Shown one piece after another: positions 33,677 to 42,636 of a stretch of DNA of 64,000 nucleotides. Below the pieces are notes generated by a model that had not been told where the DNA came from, searched no databases, and worked only from the letters and a program-made list of their open reading frames with translations. The translations under genes were made by a program, and so were the position numbers. The first letter of the stretch is position 1; each line of letters begins with the position of its first letter. This DNA comes from Aquimarina sp. AU474 (GTDB taxonomy: Bacteria > Bacteroidota > Bacteroidia > Flavobacteriales > Flavobacteriaceae), in contig NZ_OMPE01000006.1 of assembly GCF_900312815.1 (NCBI RefSeq), positions 186,001 to 250,000 on the forward strand, read 5' to 3'.

Positions 33677-35437
33677 CTATTTGATCACCAACTTTTTTAT
33701 TACACTCTTATCATCTAGGGCTACGTCTAAAAAATAATTTCCACTAACTAGGGATGATGTATCCAATATAATATCTTGATCATGATTAAATGTTTGTTCA
33801 GAGATTTGACTCCCGGCTCCGTCGAGTATTTTAACTGTTATCGAATTCAGTGTTTGATTACCTATTACTTTAACTTTTACAAATTTTTTAGCAGGATTAG
33901 GGTATATAATTATTCTATGTTTGATGTCTTTAATGGGAGGGGAGATCGGTTTTTTTTTACCTTCCTCAAGGGTATAAAATTTATTAACTCTTAGATTCAT
34001 ATACGTATCCTCATTACCAGATGGCCAATAGATGGTGAGTTTTTCTATTTTTGAAGCCTTATTAAGCCCAAAATGTACACGCAAACTATTGTGGCCCATG
34101 AAAGTGTTTGAGGCCGAAATTTCTCTTTTTTGAGTAATTAATTTCCCGTTGATTCTTGCTGTTAATTCTAATCGAGCACCTAATCCGGCTTTGTTAGATG
34201 GATTACCAATGAGTTTTAGATTTACAAAATGATTTTTGATAACCAAGTCATTTCTAAATAACCCTTTAATATTTCGGCCAACCACAAAAAAATCGAGGTC
34301 ACCATCATTATCGTAATCACCAATGGTTGCACCAGTAGAGTTTCCTGATGTGGCTGTATTAATGAAATTAGCGTCTTTTTCGGTAAAAGTGCCATCTCCA
34401 TTATTGATATAGAAACCGCTACCGGTAGGATTAGATCCAGTAATGATAACATCAAGATCACCATCATTGTCAAAATCTCCCCAAGCATTAGATAAATTCT
34501 GATTATTTGTTGCGGTAAAGGGAACATCTGTTTTTACATAAGTCCCCGAGGTATTGACATAAAATTTATTTTCGACGCCAGAATAATTGGTGAGACAAAT
34601 ATCTAAATCTCCATCATTATCATAATCGATAACATTGTAGCATTGTCCATCTTGAGGTTCATCTGAAAAAAATAACTCTGTAGAGGGTATTTTTTGGAAC
34701 CCTTCGCTTCCAGTTTCTTTCAATAAGTTTTTAAATAAAAAATCTGGTTTTATTCCAGTTGGCCCCGCTGCAGGGCCACTTGCAATAAATAAATCGGTAT
34801 CACCATCTTCATCATAATCTGTCCAGTTGGATACAGTATAGGCTGCTTTTTCGGTTAGAAACTCATAGGGTGCTGTTATGGCAGTAAAAGTACCATCGGC
34901 ATTTCCTCTATAAAGACGATTTGAGAAACTAGCTGGATTTAGAAAACCATCTGCAAAAGTTAAAATAAAATCGGGATAACTATCATTATTGTAGTCACAC
35001 CATTGAGTACTCCAGGTGGCCGAATTAATTGTGTTTAATATAGTATTAGCTTCTGTAAATTGCCCAGCACCATTATTAACATAAATTCTGGTTTGTAGGG
35101 TCGAAGGAGTGGAAAATCGCGAATAGATTAGATCTAAATCCCCATCATTTTCATAATCTGCCCAACTACTTCCAGCTAATGCACTAGCAGTAGGAATTGT
35201 AGAACCACCTTGGGCGATTTCAAATTTTCCTTTTCCGAGATTTCTATAAATAGTACCTCCATAAAATAAATCCAAAAGGTCGTCATTATCAATATCGGCC
35301 CATGAAGCCCCAAAATACGTACCTCCGATAGTGGGGCCAGAAACTATTGGGTTATCAGTTTCGGTTATTAGTGTAAACTTTTGTGATAAAGCAGTGAAAG
35401 TAACACTACAAAAAAAGAATAAAAGTAAAGTTCTCAT
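33677..35437 (-). CDS. Secreted FG-GAP/VCBS repeat protein with ASPIC/UnbV domain and T9SS sorting tail
   Basis: 586 aa. Signal peptide 1-18. About six FG-GAP/VCBS blades fill 30-400, each with a calcium-type D-x-D-x-D-G-D loop (YDNDGDLDICLT, FDNDGDLDVIIT, YDNDGDLDFFVV, YENDGDLDLIYS), forming a probable beta-propeller. Residues about 410-490 are an ASPIC/UnbV domain (KAGLGARLELTA, LRVHFGLNKASKIEKLTIYW). The end (about 505-586) is a type A sorting domain (IIIYPNPAKKFVKVKV, ending SVIKKLVIK). It is probably exported through T9SS to the cell surface; the partner bound by the propeller is unknown. No enzyme domain is seen. Confidence 0.9.
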   Translation of the reverse strand: MRTLLLFFFCSVTFTALSQKFTLITETDNPIVSGPTIGGTYFGASWADIDNDDLLDLFYGGTIYRNLGKGKFEIAQGGSTIPTASALAGSSWADYENDGDLDLIYSRFSTPSTLQTRIYVNNGAGQFTEANTILNTINSATWSTQWCDYNNDSYPDFILTFADGFLNPASFSNRLYRGNADGTFTAITAPYEFLTEKAAYTVSNWTDYDEDGDTDLFIASGPAAGPTGIKPDFLFKNLLKETGSEGFQKIPSTELFFSDEPQDGQCYNVIDYDNDGDLDICLTNYSGVENKFYVNTSGTYVKTDVPFTATNNQNLSNAWGDFDNDGDLDVIITGSNPTGSGFYINNGDGTFTEKDANFINTATSGNSTGATIGDYDNDGDLDFFVVGRNIKGLFRNDLVIKNHFVNLKLIGNPSNKAGLGARLELTARINGKLITQKREISASNTFMGHNSLRVHFGLNKASKIEKLTIYWPSGNEDTYMNLRVNKFYTLEEGKKKPISPPIKDIKHRIIIYPNPAKKFVKVKVIGNQTLNSITVKILDGAGSQISEQTFNHDQDIILDTSSLVSGNYFLDVALDDKSVIKKLVIK

Positions 35438-35520
35438 ATGCCCTGGATTTTAAGATTTATAGAAACAAAACTCTATAAAACCAGGAGTAAAGGCGTTTAT
35501 AATTATAATTTTTTACTTCT

Positions 35521-36651
35521 TTATTTATCTTGACCTACCAAATTTATTTTTTTATATTCTGATGGAGTACAATTAAATTTATTTTTAAAAGCATTATTAA
35601 ATGTAGCCTTGTTATTAAACCCAACATCAAAATAAATAGTTTTAATACTTGTAGACGTATCTTCTAATAATAATTTGCTGGCTTCTTCTAGCCTGTACTC
35701 ATTGATAAATTGATTGAAATTTTTTTTCGCTTTCTCATTTATGAGTTTAGACAGAATATGGCTGGAATACCCTACTTTGTCTGCTAGATGTACTAATCTT
35801 AAATTATTATCTAAATAGGGCTTGTCATTTTTAATATAGAAAAGCAATTTGTGATAAAATTCATCTTTAGTAATTTCTGTTAATTCGGTATGATTAGTTG
35901 ATTTGAAAAATAAGTTAGATAAAAGTTCACCATTAAAAATTGAAGGCTCCTTATACACCATATAACCAAGAGTATAAATGGCAAGAGACATTGAAAAAGA
36001 AATTGCATAATCCCATCCAATGTTAAAAAAAGAAAACTTAACTAAGGTATAGTAACTTATGTACGAGACGGTAAATATTAGAAATAAAGTAATAAGAAGG
36101 TTTGTCCATTTTTTTCTAGTAATTTCATATTGCGATTCAGGTTTGTCTTTGTAAAACGAAATTAAATCTTTGGTAATGATTAGATAAATAATAAGTGACA
36201 AAGCCGGTAACCACGGAGATTTAATGGACCAATAGAAATAAGAGAGTATATCACCGTTGTAATCATTTATATTTTGAAATCCATTAGACTTAATAAAATA
36301 AAAACCATTTAAAAATAATGACAAAAGTGCGGGTAAAAAATGATACCACCCTATCTTAAAAGATTTTCGGTAAAACTTAGTGATATAACTATATAATAAC
36401 GGCCCAAAAGTAAGATACCAAGTAGAATCAAAAAAATAGAGGTAAGGGTACTTGATCTTATATCCAGTCCAAAAGAAAACATATTGTAGTAGAATAAACG
36501 AAAACCCTAGAATTAGAAGTATTATAGGTGCATTGTGAACTCTATTGTTTTTGTTTAAACCTAAAATAATACTAAGAAAGAACCCGAATGAACTAACCAA
36601 TAGAAAAATGGAAGTCCATGTATCAAATGATGGTAACGAGCCCTGCAGCAT
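35521..36651 (-). CDS. Membrane-bound AraC-type transcriptional regulator
   Basis: 376 aa. The N-terminal two thirds hold about seven hydrophobic helices (first at about 13-28, last near 222-238), like the 7TM input modules of Bacteroidota AraC proteins. The C-terminal 100 residues carry the double HTH (LVHLADKVGYSSHILSKLIN, then IKTIYFDVGFNNKATFNNAF) followed by KNKFNCTPSEYKK. It probably senses a lipid or membrane signal and acts near the membrane. It ends upstream of the FG-GAP gene (84-base gap) and starts 8 bases after the rpe stop. Confidence 0.88.
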   Translation of the reverse strand: MLQGSLPSFDTWTSIFLLVSSFGFFLSIILGLNKNNRVHNAPIILLILGFSFILLQYVFFWTGYKIKYPYLYFFDSTWYLTFGPLLYSYITKFYRKSFKIGWYHFLPALLSLFLNGFYFIKSNGFQNINDYNGDILSYFYWSIKSPWLPALSLIIYLIITKDLISFYKDKPESQYEITRKKWTNLLITLFLIFTVSYISYYTLVKFSFFNIGWDYAISFSMSLAIYTLGYMVYKEPSIFNGELLSNLFFKSTNHTELTEITKDEFYHKLLFYIKNDKPYLDNNLRLVHLADKVGYSSHILSKLINEKAKKNFNQFINEYRLEEASKLLLEDTSTSIKTIYFDVGFNNKATFNNAFKNKFNCTPSEYKKINLVGQDK

Positions 36652-36659
36652 TATATTTC

Positions 36660-37322
36660 TTAAGTTTTTATAATTTCTTTTAGTTCTTTAATAGTATGTG
36701 TAGGATTTTCACTTTTAAATACAAAACTTCCTGCAACCAAAACATCAGCACCAGCATCAACTAGTTTTTTAGCATTTTTGTTCGTGACACCTCCATCAAT
36801 TTCTATGAGTGTATCTGCCCCGTTGCGATTAATGATTTCTTTTAGAGTTTCTACTTTCTTATATGTGTTTTCTATAAAAGATTGACCACCAAAGCCTGGA
36901 TTTACACTCATTATGCATACTAAATCAATATCATTAATTACATCCTCAAGGAGATTAACATTGGTATGCGGGTTTATTGCAACTCCAGCTTTCATACCTT
37001 CAGCTTTTATAGCTTGAAGTGTTCTATGTAAATGTGTGCAAGCTTCATAATGTACGGTAAGGATATTACTACCCAAATCGGCAAAAGTTTTTATATAACG
37101 ATCTGGATCTACGATCATAAGATGCACATCAATTGTTTTTGAAGCATGCTTAGCAATATCCCGTAGTACTGGCATCCCAAATGAAATATTAGGCACAAAA
37201 ACGCCATCCATAATGTCAATATGAAACCAATCTGCATCACTTTTATTAATCATTTCAACATCGCGTTGTAAATTCGCGAAATCTGCGGCCAATACAGATG
37301 GAGCTATAAGTTTTGAAGACAT
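36660..37322 (-). CDS. rpe: Ribulose-phosphate 3-epimerase
   Basis: 220 aa TIM barrel that interconverts ribulose-5-P and xylulose-5-P in the pentose phosphate pathway. Signature residues include APSVLAADFANL at the start, HIDIMDGVFVPNISFG (metal His and Asp), DVHLMIVDP (metal His), MSVNPGFGGQSFI and EIDGGVTNKNA (second catalytic Asp), then DVLVAGSFVFKS. It is of full length. It is the first gene of a possible unit with the membrane AraC gene 8 bases downstream. Confidence 0.95.
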   Translation of the reverse strand: MSSKLIAPSVLAADFANLQRDVEMINKSDADWFHIDIMDGVFVPNISFGMPVLRDIAKHASKTIDVHLMIVDPDRYIKTFADLGSNILTVHYEACTHLHRTLQAIKAEGMKAGVAINPHTNVNLLEDVINDIDLVCIMSVNPGFGGQSFIENTYKKVETLKEIINRNGADTLIEIDGGVTNKNAKKLVDAGADVLVAGSFVFKSENPTHTIKELKEIIKT

Positions 37323-37372
37323 AAAATAGTATTGTTTCGAGCAAAAATACTATTTAAGTTTTAATTTATGTG

Positions 37373-37780
37373 CTAAGATAGCTTCATAAATTTTTGTGTT
37401 AAATACGAGATGGTCTTAAAATGTTCGGGATTTTGTATTTTTTCTTTTTCAAGAAATTTTTGCAATTCCATATGGCTATTATCCTCAGAGATAACAACAA
37501 ATGAAGAATAATATTTAGAGAAAGAACCATCCTTAATTTCTTTATCCAACATTTTTATAATGTTATAATGTCTGGAATCCTTTAGAATTTTTTCAAACAT
37601 CTTTTTGATGATTTGTCTTTCTCCTTCAAGAACTTGAAAGAAATTACCATCAGAATAAATTAGTATTCCTGTTATTTCCAATACATTGTTGTGTACAGAA
37701 ATATAATCAAAAAGATCTGTTATATCAGAATTTGATATTAAGGGATTAACAGTGCTAACATAGCTAATAATATGCCTCAT
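37373..37780 (-). CDS. Short BLUF-domain blue-light photoreceptor
   Basis: 135 aa from the ATG at 37780; an upstream in-frame ATG at 37855 would add 25 residues that lie over a palindrome and promoter-like sequence. BLUF domains bind FAD and sense blue light. The key residues align by eye with AppA: Tyr7 (SYVSTV), Asn31 (VHNNVLEITG) and Gln49 (FFQVLEG). The usual Trp near the end of the domain is replaced (KYYSSFVVIS). The remaining C-terminal 40 residues are helical, with no output domain attached, so a partner protein is expected. It stands between rpe and rpoD, transcribed alone. Confidence 0.85.
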   Translation of the reverse strand: MRHIISYVSTVNPLISNSDITDLFDYISVHNNVLEITGILIYSDGNFFQVLEGERQIIKKMFEKILKDSRHYNIIKMLDKEIKDGSFSKYYSSFVVISEDNSHMELQKFLEKEKIQNPEHFKTISYLTQKFMKLS

Positions 37781-37840
37781 AATAGAATAGTTTGAGGGGC
37801 AATCACTTAAAGATACAATTTTTACTAATACTATACTATA

Positions 37841-37855
37841 TTGATAGGCTATCAA
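37841..37855. promoter_or_regulatory. 15-bp palindrome upstream of the BLUF gene
   Basis: TTGATAG-G-CTATCAA, perfect 7-base arms, 61-75 bases before the preferred ATG. On the minus strand a TATCTTTA, close to TAnnTTTG, lies between it and the start. Candidate operator for the photoreceptor gene. Confidence 0.4.
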
Positions 37856-37934
37856 ATGTTTAAAAAAAAGTTGAATGTGAGTTTTTATTTAAAAACTAAG
37901 GGATTCCTCAAGATACATTATGGATAACCCCAAG

Positions 37935-37961
37935 AAAAAACCTCCGGTAATCAGCCGGAGG
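37935..37961 (-). terminator. Intrinsic terminator of rpoD
   Basis: Stem CCTCCGG / CCGGAGG (37941-37961) is preceded on the plus strand by six A, i.e. it runs into TTTTTT on the minus strand, 65 bases past the rpoD stop. Confidence 0.82.
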
Positions 37962-38025
37962 TCATTCATCAATCAAAAAACGAACAGTTATGTTATAAAA
38001 CTGTTTGTAGCTGCAATTTAGGAAT

Positions 38026-38889
38026 TTATCCTAAATATGTCTTTAATATTTTACTTCTAGATGTATGTTTTAATCTACGAATAGCTTTTTCTTTAATTTG
38101 ACGTACACGTTCACGAGTTAAATCAAACGTTTCTCCAATTTCTTCAAGTGTCATTGGATGCTGATCACCCAAACCAAAATATAATCTAATTACATCTGCT
38201 TCTCTTGGAGTTAATGTTTCTAATGCTCTTTCTATTTCGGTACGTAAAGATTCATGTAATAATGATCTATCTGGATTTGGAGATTCTCCCGAATTTAATA
38301 CATCATAAAGGTTAGAATCTTCTCCTTCAACAAGAGGAGCATCCATACTCACATGACGACCAGAATTTTTCATAGATTCTTTTACGTCATTGATCGTCAT
38401 ATCTAATTCTTTTGCAATTTCTTCCGCACTTGGTGGGCGTTCATGAGATTGCTCTAAGAATGCATAAGTTTTATTAATTTTATTAATAGAACCAATTTTA
38501 TTTAATGGTAAACGAACGATACGAGATTGCTCTGCTAACGCTTGTAGGATAGATTGACGAATCCACCATACAGCATATGAGATAAATTTGAATCCACGAG
38601 TTTCATCAAAACGTTTCGCCGCTTTTATTAATCCAAGGTTACCTTCATTGATAAGATCAGGAAGAGTAAGTCCTTGATTTTGATATTGTTTTGCAACAGA
38701 TACTACGAATCTTAAATTTGCCTTTGTAAGTTTTTCAAGGGCTCTCTCGTCACCTGCTTTGATACGTTGAGCTAATTCTACTTCTTCATCCGCAGTAATA
38801 AGATCTACTTTACCAATTTCTTGTAAATACTTATCCAGCGATGCAGTCTCACGATTCGTTACCTGCTTCGTAATTTTAAGTTGTCTCAT
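38026..38889 (-). CDS. rpoD: RpoD, principal sigma-70 factor (short Bacteroidetes type)
   Basis: 287 aa, without region 1.1 and the non-conserved insert, as is usual for the Bacteroidota housekeeping sigma. Region 1.2 begins at [20 protein letters not shown]. Region 2 includes [20 protein letters not shown] and [16 protein letters not shown]. Region 3 has [16 protein letters not shown]. Region 4.2 has [20 protein letters not shown]. This factor recognises TTG/TAnnTTTG promoters. The preceding 250 bases hold no gene and are its leader and promoter region. Confidence 0.95.
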   Translation of the reverse strand: MRQLKITKQVTNRETASLDKYLQEIGKVDLITADEEVELAQRIKAGDERALEKLTKANLRFVVSVAKQYQNQGLTLPDLINEGNLGLIKAAKRFDETRGFKFISYAVWWIRQSILQALAEQSRIVRLPLNKIGSINKINKTYAFLEQSHERPPSAEEIAKELDMTINDVKESMKNSGRHVSMDAPLVEGEDSNLYDVLNSGESPNPDRSLLHESLRTEIERALETLTPREADVIRLYFGLGDQHPMTLEEIGETFDLTRERVRQIKEKAIRRLKHTSRSKILKTYLG

Positions 38890-39140
38890 CTATGTTCTCC
38901 TTGAAATTTTATTTGTGAATATTTAGGGCCTTTGTCTATTATACGTAATATGTTACGAAAATGTTACAAAAACGTTGTTTTTAATCTAAAATAATCACTT
39001 TCATTTCTTTAGTCGTAAACGAAACCCCTTACTAACACTGGATCGGATTAATATTTATTTTTTTAAATAAAAAGCGAATAAAATTTAGAAATTATTCACA
39101 AATAGAGAACATTTCACATTTTCTTGTTTTAGAATTTATT

Positions 39141-40616
39141 TTAAAATTCATACGAAAACCCAGTTTGTATAGTGAAATAAAATGGTTTGTACGATGCTCT
39201 ATTATTACTTGCATCTTGTAGTTGATATTTGGCAATCGGTTCTACATTAAAATAAATGTTCTTGCTAAGTTTATATTGAAAACTCGCACCTAGATTAATA
39301 CTAAAATTGGTTTTAGAAATTTTATTATTTCTTCCAGACCCTATAGTATTTGATAGGGAACTAGCGGTAATGGTATTGTTATTTAAGATCACTAAACTTA
39401 TTCCTCCTACCACCGAGGTAATCACCTTTTTGTCAATAATGTCATAACCTAACTCCATAGCAATCTCATGATAGTTGATTTTTTGAGTAAGGTTAATCTC
39501 TTCTTGATTATTTAAGATTTGAATTATTTGATTAGTGGGTGCTATACCTATGCTGCCTAATACGCTTGTAAATAATGTATCGGTTTTAATGTTTTTTACT
39601 TCATTAGTAATCCTAAGGTGGTTATAACCAATTCTAGAATAGAAGCGCTTATTAAGATGTGATTTTAGTGTAATGCCGTACCCTAAACTTACATTACCGG
39701 TATTAGAATTTGCTGATAAAGTGTTGTCAATTAAAGAACCTTTGGGTACAAAGTTGTATATCGGGATGATATGTGCTTGAATACTAAACCTAGGAGAAAA
39801 TTCTTTTTCAGTTTTATGTAAATCTGTAGAATCACTAGGTTTAATAGTACTAGTGATCAGTAAAGAATCTTTTTTAGGTAACATCAATATTTTTTGTTCC
39901 TCATTATCACTTACATTTTTTTGAGCATTAGATGCGGTGGGTACTACATTTTCTTTTTCATCTTCTAAGTTTGAAAATTGAGAAGTTGTCACTTCTTTTT
40001 GCTCTGGATTTATATCATTGCGATCAGATTGATGATCATTACCAACTTTTTTGGAAGAATCTAAGTTGTCCTGATATTGGTTTTTAACTTTCGTGATTTG
40101 GTTATTGTCCAATGATGGTTTTCTGCCTATATTTTTTTTCGAATTTTGATTGATTTTTAGAACATTAGAATTCGTCTTTTTATTGATGGTGTTATTTCTA
40201 TTTTCTGTGAAGGTAATATCGGTTGGATTAGATTTTTTATTGGTTGTAGCATTAATTTTACCTTTCGGGCTCTCCGTCTTAGGGGTGGGTATTATGGATT
40301 GTTTTAATACATTGTTTTTAGAAGTACTTTTTATTTCTTCTATTTGAGTTATTGGAAATTCGTTGCAATTTTCTGGATCTACTTCGATAATAGTAACATT
40401 TTCGGTATTACTTGAATTGATAGGTAAATTTAAAGTTACGATTGCACCTAAAACAATAGCAAGAAGACCAATTGATAAAACCCAATAAGGAATTCTGTAG
40501 CGTTCTTTGGGTTTTAGTTTGGTTTCAATGTCCTCCCAAGAAACTCTACTAGGGGATTCGTTAAAACCTTCTAGTTGTTCTCTAAAAATTTCCCCAATGT
40601 CTTTTTTACTGGCCAT
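39141..40616 (-). CDS. Putative anti-sigma protein with inner-membrane helix and C-terminal beta-barrel-like domain
   Basis: 491 aa. Residues 1-40 (DIGEIFREQLEGFNESPSRV, then SWEDIETKLKP) are the short cytoplasmic segment seen in Bacteroidota proteins encoded after ECF sigma genes. A transmembrane helix spans 44-63. Residues 70-270 are a polar Asn/Lys/Ser-rich linker. Residues about 275-491 alternate like an outer-membrane beta-barrel (FSIQAHIIPIYNF, KRFYSRIGYNHL, ending FYFTIQTGFSYEF). It overlaps the sigma gene stop by 11 bases, so the pair is translationally coupled. The combined inner-membrane and barrel layout is odd, and its topology is unproven. Confidence 0.75.
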   Translation of the reverse strand: MASKKDIGEIFREQLEGFNESPSRVSWEDIETKLKPKERYRIPYWVLSIGLLAIVLGAIVTLNLPINSSNTENVTIIEVDPENCNEFPITQIEEIKSTSKNNVLKQSIIPTPKTESPKGKINATTNKKSNPTDITFTENRNNTINKKTNSNVLKINQNSKKNIGRKPSLDNNQITKVKNQYQDNLDSSKKVGNDHQSDRNDINPEQKEVTTSQFSNLEDEKENVVPTASNAQKNVSDNEEQKILMLPKKDSLLITSTIKPSDSTDLHKTEKEFSPRFSIQAHIIPIYNFVPKGSLIDNTLSANSNTGNVSLGYGITLKSHLNKRFYSRIGYNHLRITNEVKNIKTDTLFTSVLGSIGIAPTNQIIQILNNQEEINLTQKINYHEIAMELGYDIIDKKVITSVVGGISLVILNNNTITASSLSNTIGSGRNNKISKTNFSINLGASFQYKLSKNIYFNVEPIAKYQLQDASNNRASYKPFYFTIQTGFSYEF

Positions 40617-41163
40617 TACTTATCGCAATTTTTTTTAAACAGTTATTACTTGACATTATTTTCTTTTTCAATAGCACCTTGGCTCTATGAAGATTAGATT
40701 TTGATGTTCCTTCAGAAATATTCAACATTTTAGCAATTTCTTTATGAGAATAATTGTCCATTTCGTATAAGTTGAACACTAACCTGTAACTATCTGGTAA
40801 TGATTGAATGAATGTTAGTAATTCGTCTAAAGGAAATTGAACTATATCAGGATCAATAGTTGTATCGGTTATTATGTTTTCATCTAATTCTATATCAAGA
40901 AAGGGTGTCTTTTTATATTTATCGATCGCTTTATTAATGGTTATCCTTTTCATCCAACCTTCAAACGACCCTTTAAATTTATATTGATGTATTTTTTTAA
41001 AAATAGTGATAAACACATCCTGTAAATTATCTTCGGCCTCATCATGATTTTTGCAATACTTTAGACTCAAAGCAAAAAGTACATCTTTGTATAAATGAAA
41101 CAATTCACTCTGCGCTTCGCGATTATTTTTTTGACACTTTTTGACTAATTTGTGTACGTCCAA
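40606..41163 (-). CDS. ECF-type RNA polymerase sigma factor
   Basis: 185 aa. Region 2 (NREAQSELFHLYKDVLFALS, then HDEAEDNLQDVFITIFKKIH and FKGSFEGWMKRITINKAIDK) and region 4 (LPDSYRLVFNLYEMDNYSHK, then IAKMLNISEGTSKSNLHRAK) are complete, with only a short linker between them. It is coupled to the anti-sigma/barrel gene by an 11-base overlap. Regulon unknown. Confidence 0.9.
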   Translation of the reverse strand: MDVHKLVKKCQKNNREAQSELFHLYKDVLFALSLKYCKNHDEAEDNLQDVFITIFKKIHQYKFKGSFEGWMKRITINKAIDKYKKTPFLDIELDENIITDTTIDPDIVQFPLDELLTFIQSLPDSYRLVFNLYEMDNYSHKEIAKMLNISEGTSKSNLHRAKVLLKKKIMSSNNCLKKIAISNGQ

Positions 41164-41305
41164 CTCGTTTTGGCTTTATAGAGACCTAATTTGTGTTATT
41201 AATATTGTCTAAATGTTTTTCAATATATTTAAAATAAGACATTTGTCTATTTTAATGACTGAGTAATCTTCAAAGGTTGCGTCGCAATTTGATTTTTTTA
41301 ATAAA

Positions 41306-42520
41306 TTAAAGCTCTATATACTTAGAAAGAATTAAAAGACTTTCAGTTTGATCAGATTTAAATAAACGATCTATACTTTGTAGATAATTTAAATTGTCCA
41401 CATTTACGACCTCGACAGCAGAGAGCATATAAGAGTCTGATGTTGTTGATAACCCAATCTCTTGTATGATCATTTCGGGAACATCTTGTAAGTTATAGTT
41501 TCCCGTTTTTTCTTTAGGAGATACAATTTTCCATAGCAGCCCTGAATTGTTTTTTAATTGCCATGTGGAGCGTAGATAAGAAATTTGATCTCCAGAAATT
41601 TGAATATTCGTGTTTTCAAATGCATTATTAACTATAGTGATATCTGGATTGATAATATTAAATGAGCTTGGAATACCACCTCTAGTATTTTGGCTGTAGG
41701 TAGCATTTTGATCATATGCAGTTAATATTAATCTAAAGCGTTCAAATATCGATGGTGTATATAAACTAATTTCGTTTGCCGATATGTCTGGATTACGGTC
41801 TACATATAATTTATAGGCTGTAGAATCAACATTTTTATCAATTAGTCCAGATAATTCAGTAGTATAATTGAAATCGCCAATAGTGCCTAGAGAAGATGTA
41901 TTAATAGTGTGTTTGTTTTCCATATCGATACTATTATCTAAATTAATAGTAGGATTGCTATTTTCATTTAAATCCATAGTTTGATATTTAGGTATTTGAT
42001 TTAAAAAAGAAGTGCTTATAACAAGTAGTGGTGCACTTTCTGAAAATGCATATGAAAATGTTTCTTCAAACTTAAAATTTAATGGAGAAAAACGTCCAAG
42101 TTGAGCTAGTATGATTTCACTAAAATCATTGGGGTAATTATCAAGTTTTAGCATAGTGTTTGATGCAGGAGAAGGAAAAAAAGTATTGATTAATTTGATA
42201 GTGTTATTTATCCGAATATCAGTGTAACTTTGAGCTTTAGTAGTGTTGTTAAAGGTTAAATGTTTAAAGATTGTAAGAGCAATATTGGTTCCCGAATAAG
42301 ATTTTTCGATTTTAATTTTATCCAGATTAAAAAGTTGACCATGACCTAAATTTTCTCCATTCTCACCTTTTACAACGTAGAATAATTTTTGATCTGTAGA
42401 GGCCACTCCTTCGTCAACTATAATAGTTATAATAGGTGTGGTATTTGAATTAACAAGATCGTTATCTTCAGAACATCCAATGGATATTATTAATAATGTT
42501 AGTAGAACTATTTTTTTCAT
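41306..42520 (-). CDS. Unrecognised lipoprotein
   Basis: 404-aa SPII lipoprotein (signal ending IISIGC, Cys16) followed by SEDNDL, a good acidic surface-export signal. The mature part is rich in Asn, Thr and Ile and in beta strands, without visible repeats or catalytic motifs. No family recognised. It is downstream of another lipoprotein gene at 42637 on the same strand, but a terminator hairpin separates them. Both are accessory envelope proteins of unknown role. Confidence 0.6.
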   Translation of the reverse strand: MKKIVLLTLLIISIGCSEDNDLVNSNTTPIITIIVDEGVASTDQKLFYVVKGENGENLGHGQLFNLDKIKIEKSYSGTNIALTIFKHLTFNNTTKAQSYTDIRINNTIKLINTFFPSPASNTMLKLDNYPNDFSEIILAQLGRFSPLNFKFEETFSYAFSESAPLLVISTSFLNQIPKYQTMDLNENSNPTINLDNSIDMENKHTINTSSLGTIGDFNYTTELSGLIDKNVDSTAYKLYVDRNPDISANEISLYTPSIFERFRLILTAYDQNATYSQNTRGGIPSSFNIINPDITIVNNAFENTNIQISGDQISYLRSTWQLKNNSGLLWKIVSPKEKTGNYNLQDVPEMIIQEIGLSTTSDSYMLSAVEVVNVDNLNYLQSIDRLFKSDQTESLLILSKYIEL

Positions 42521-42586
42521 TTGTATATTTTTTATGGTATTGTATTTATATAGACTTGAAGTTTGAATAAGGTTGCTTGGGTGTAG

Positions 42587-42625
42587 AAAAAAACAATCCT
42601 CTCTAGTTTTATTAGAGAAGATTGT
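42587..42625 (-). terminator. Intrinsic terminator of the lipoprotein gene at 42637
   Basis: A 13-position stem ACAATCCTCTCTA / TAGAGAAGATTGT with one mismatch; on the minus strand it runs into seven T. It separates this gene from the next lipoprotein gene. Confidence 0.7.
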
Positions 42626-42636
42626 CTAAAATTAAA

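Noticed and set aside
33552..33737. 61-aa plus-strand frame beside ypdA
   Set aside because: It spans the perfect terminator hairpin of the FG-GAP gene and then runs into that gene's 3' end.
37781..37855. Longer BLUF protein starting at 37855
   Set aside because: The extra 25 residues cover a palindrome and a promoter-like TATCTTTA, and BLUF domains normally begin within a few residues of the first strand.
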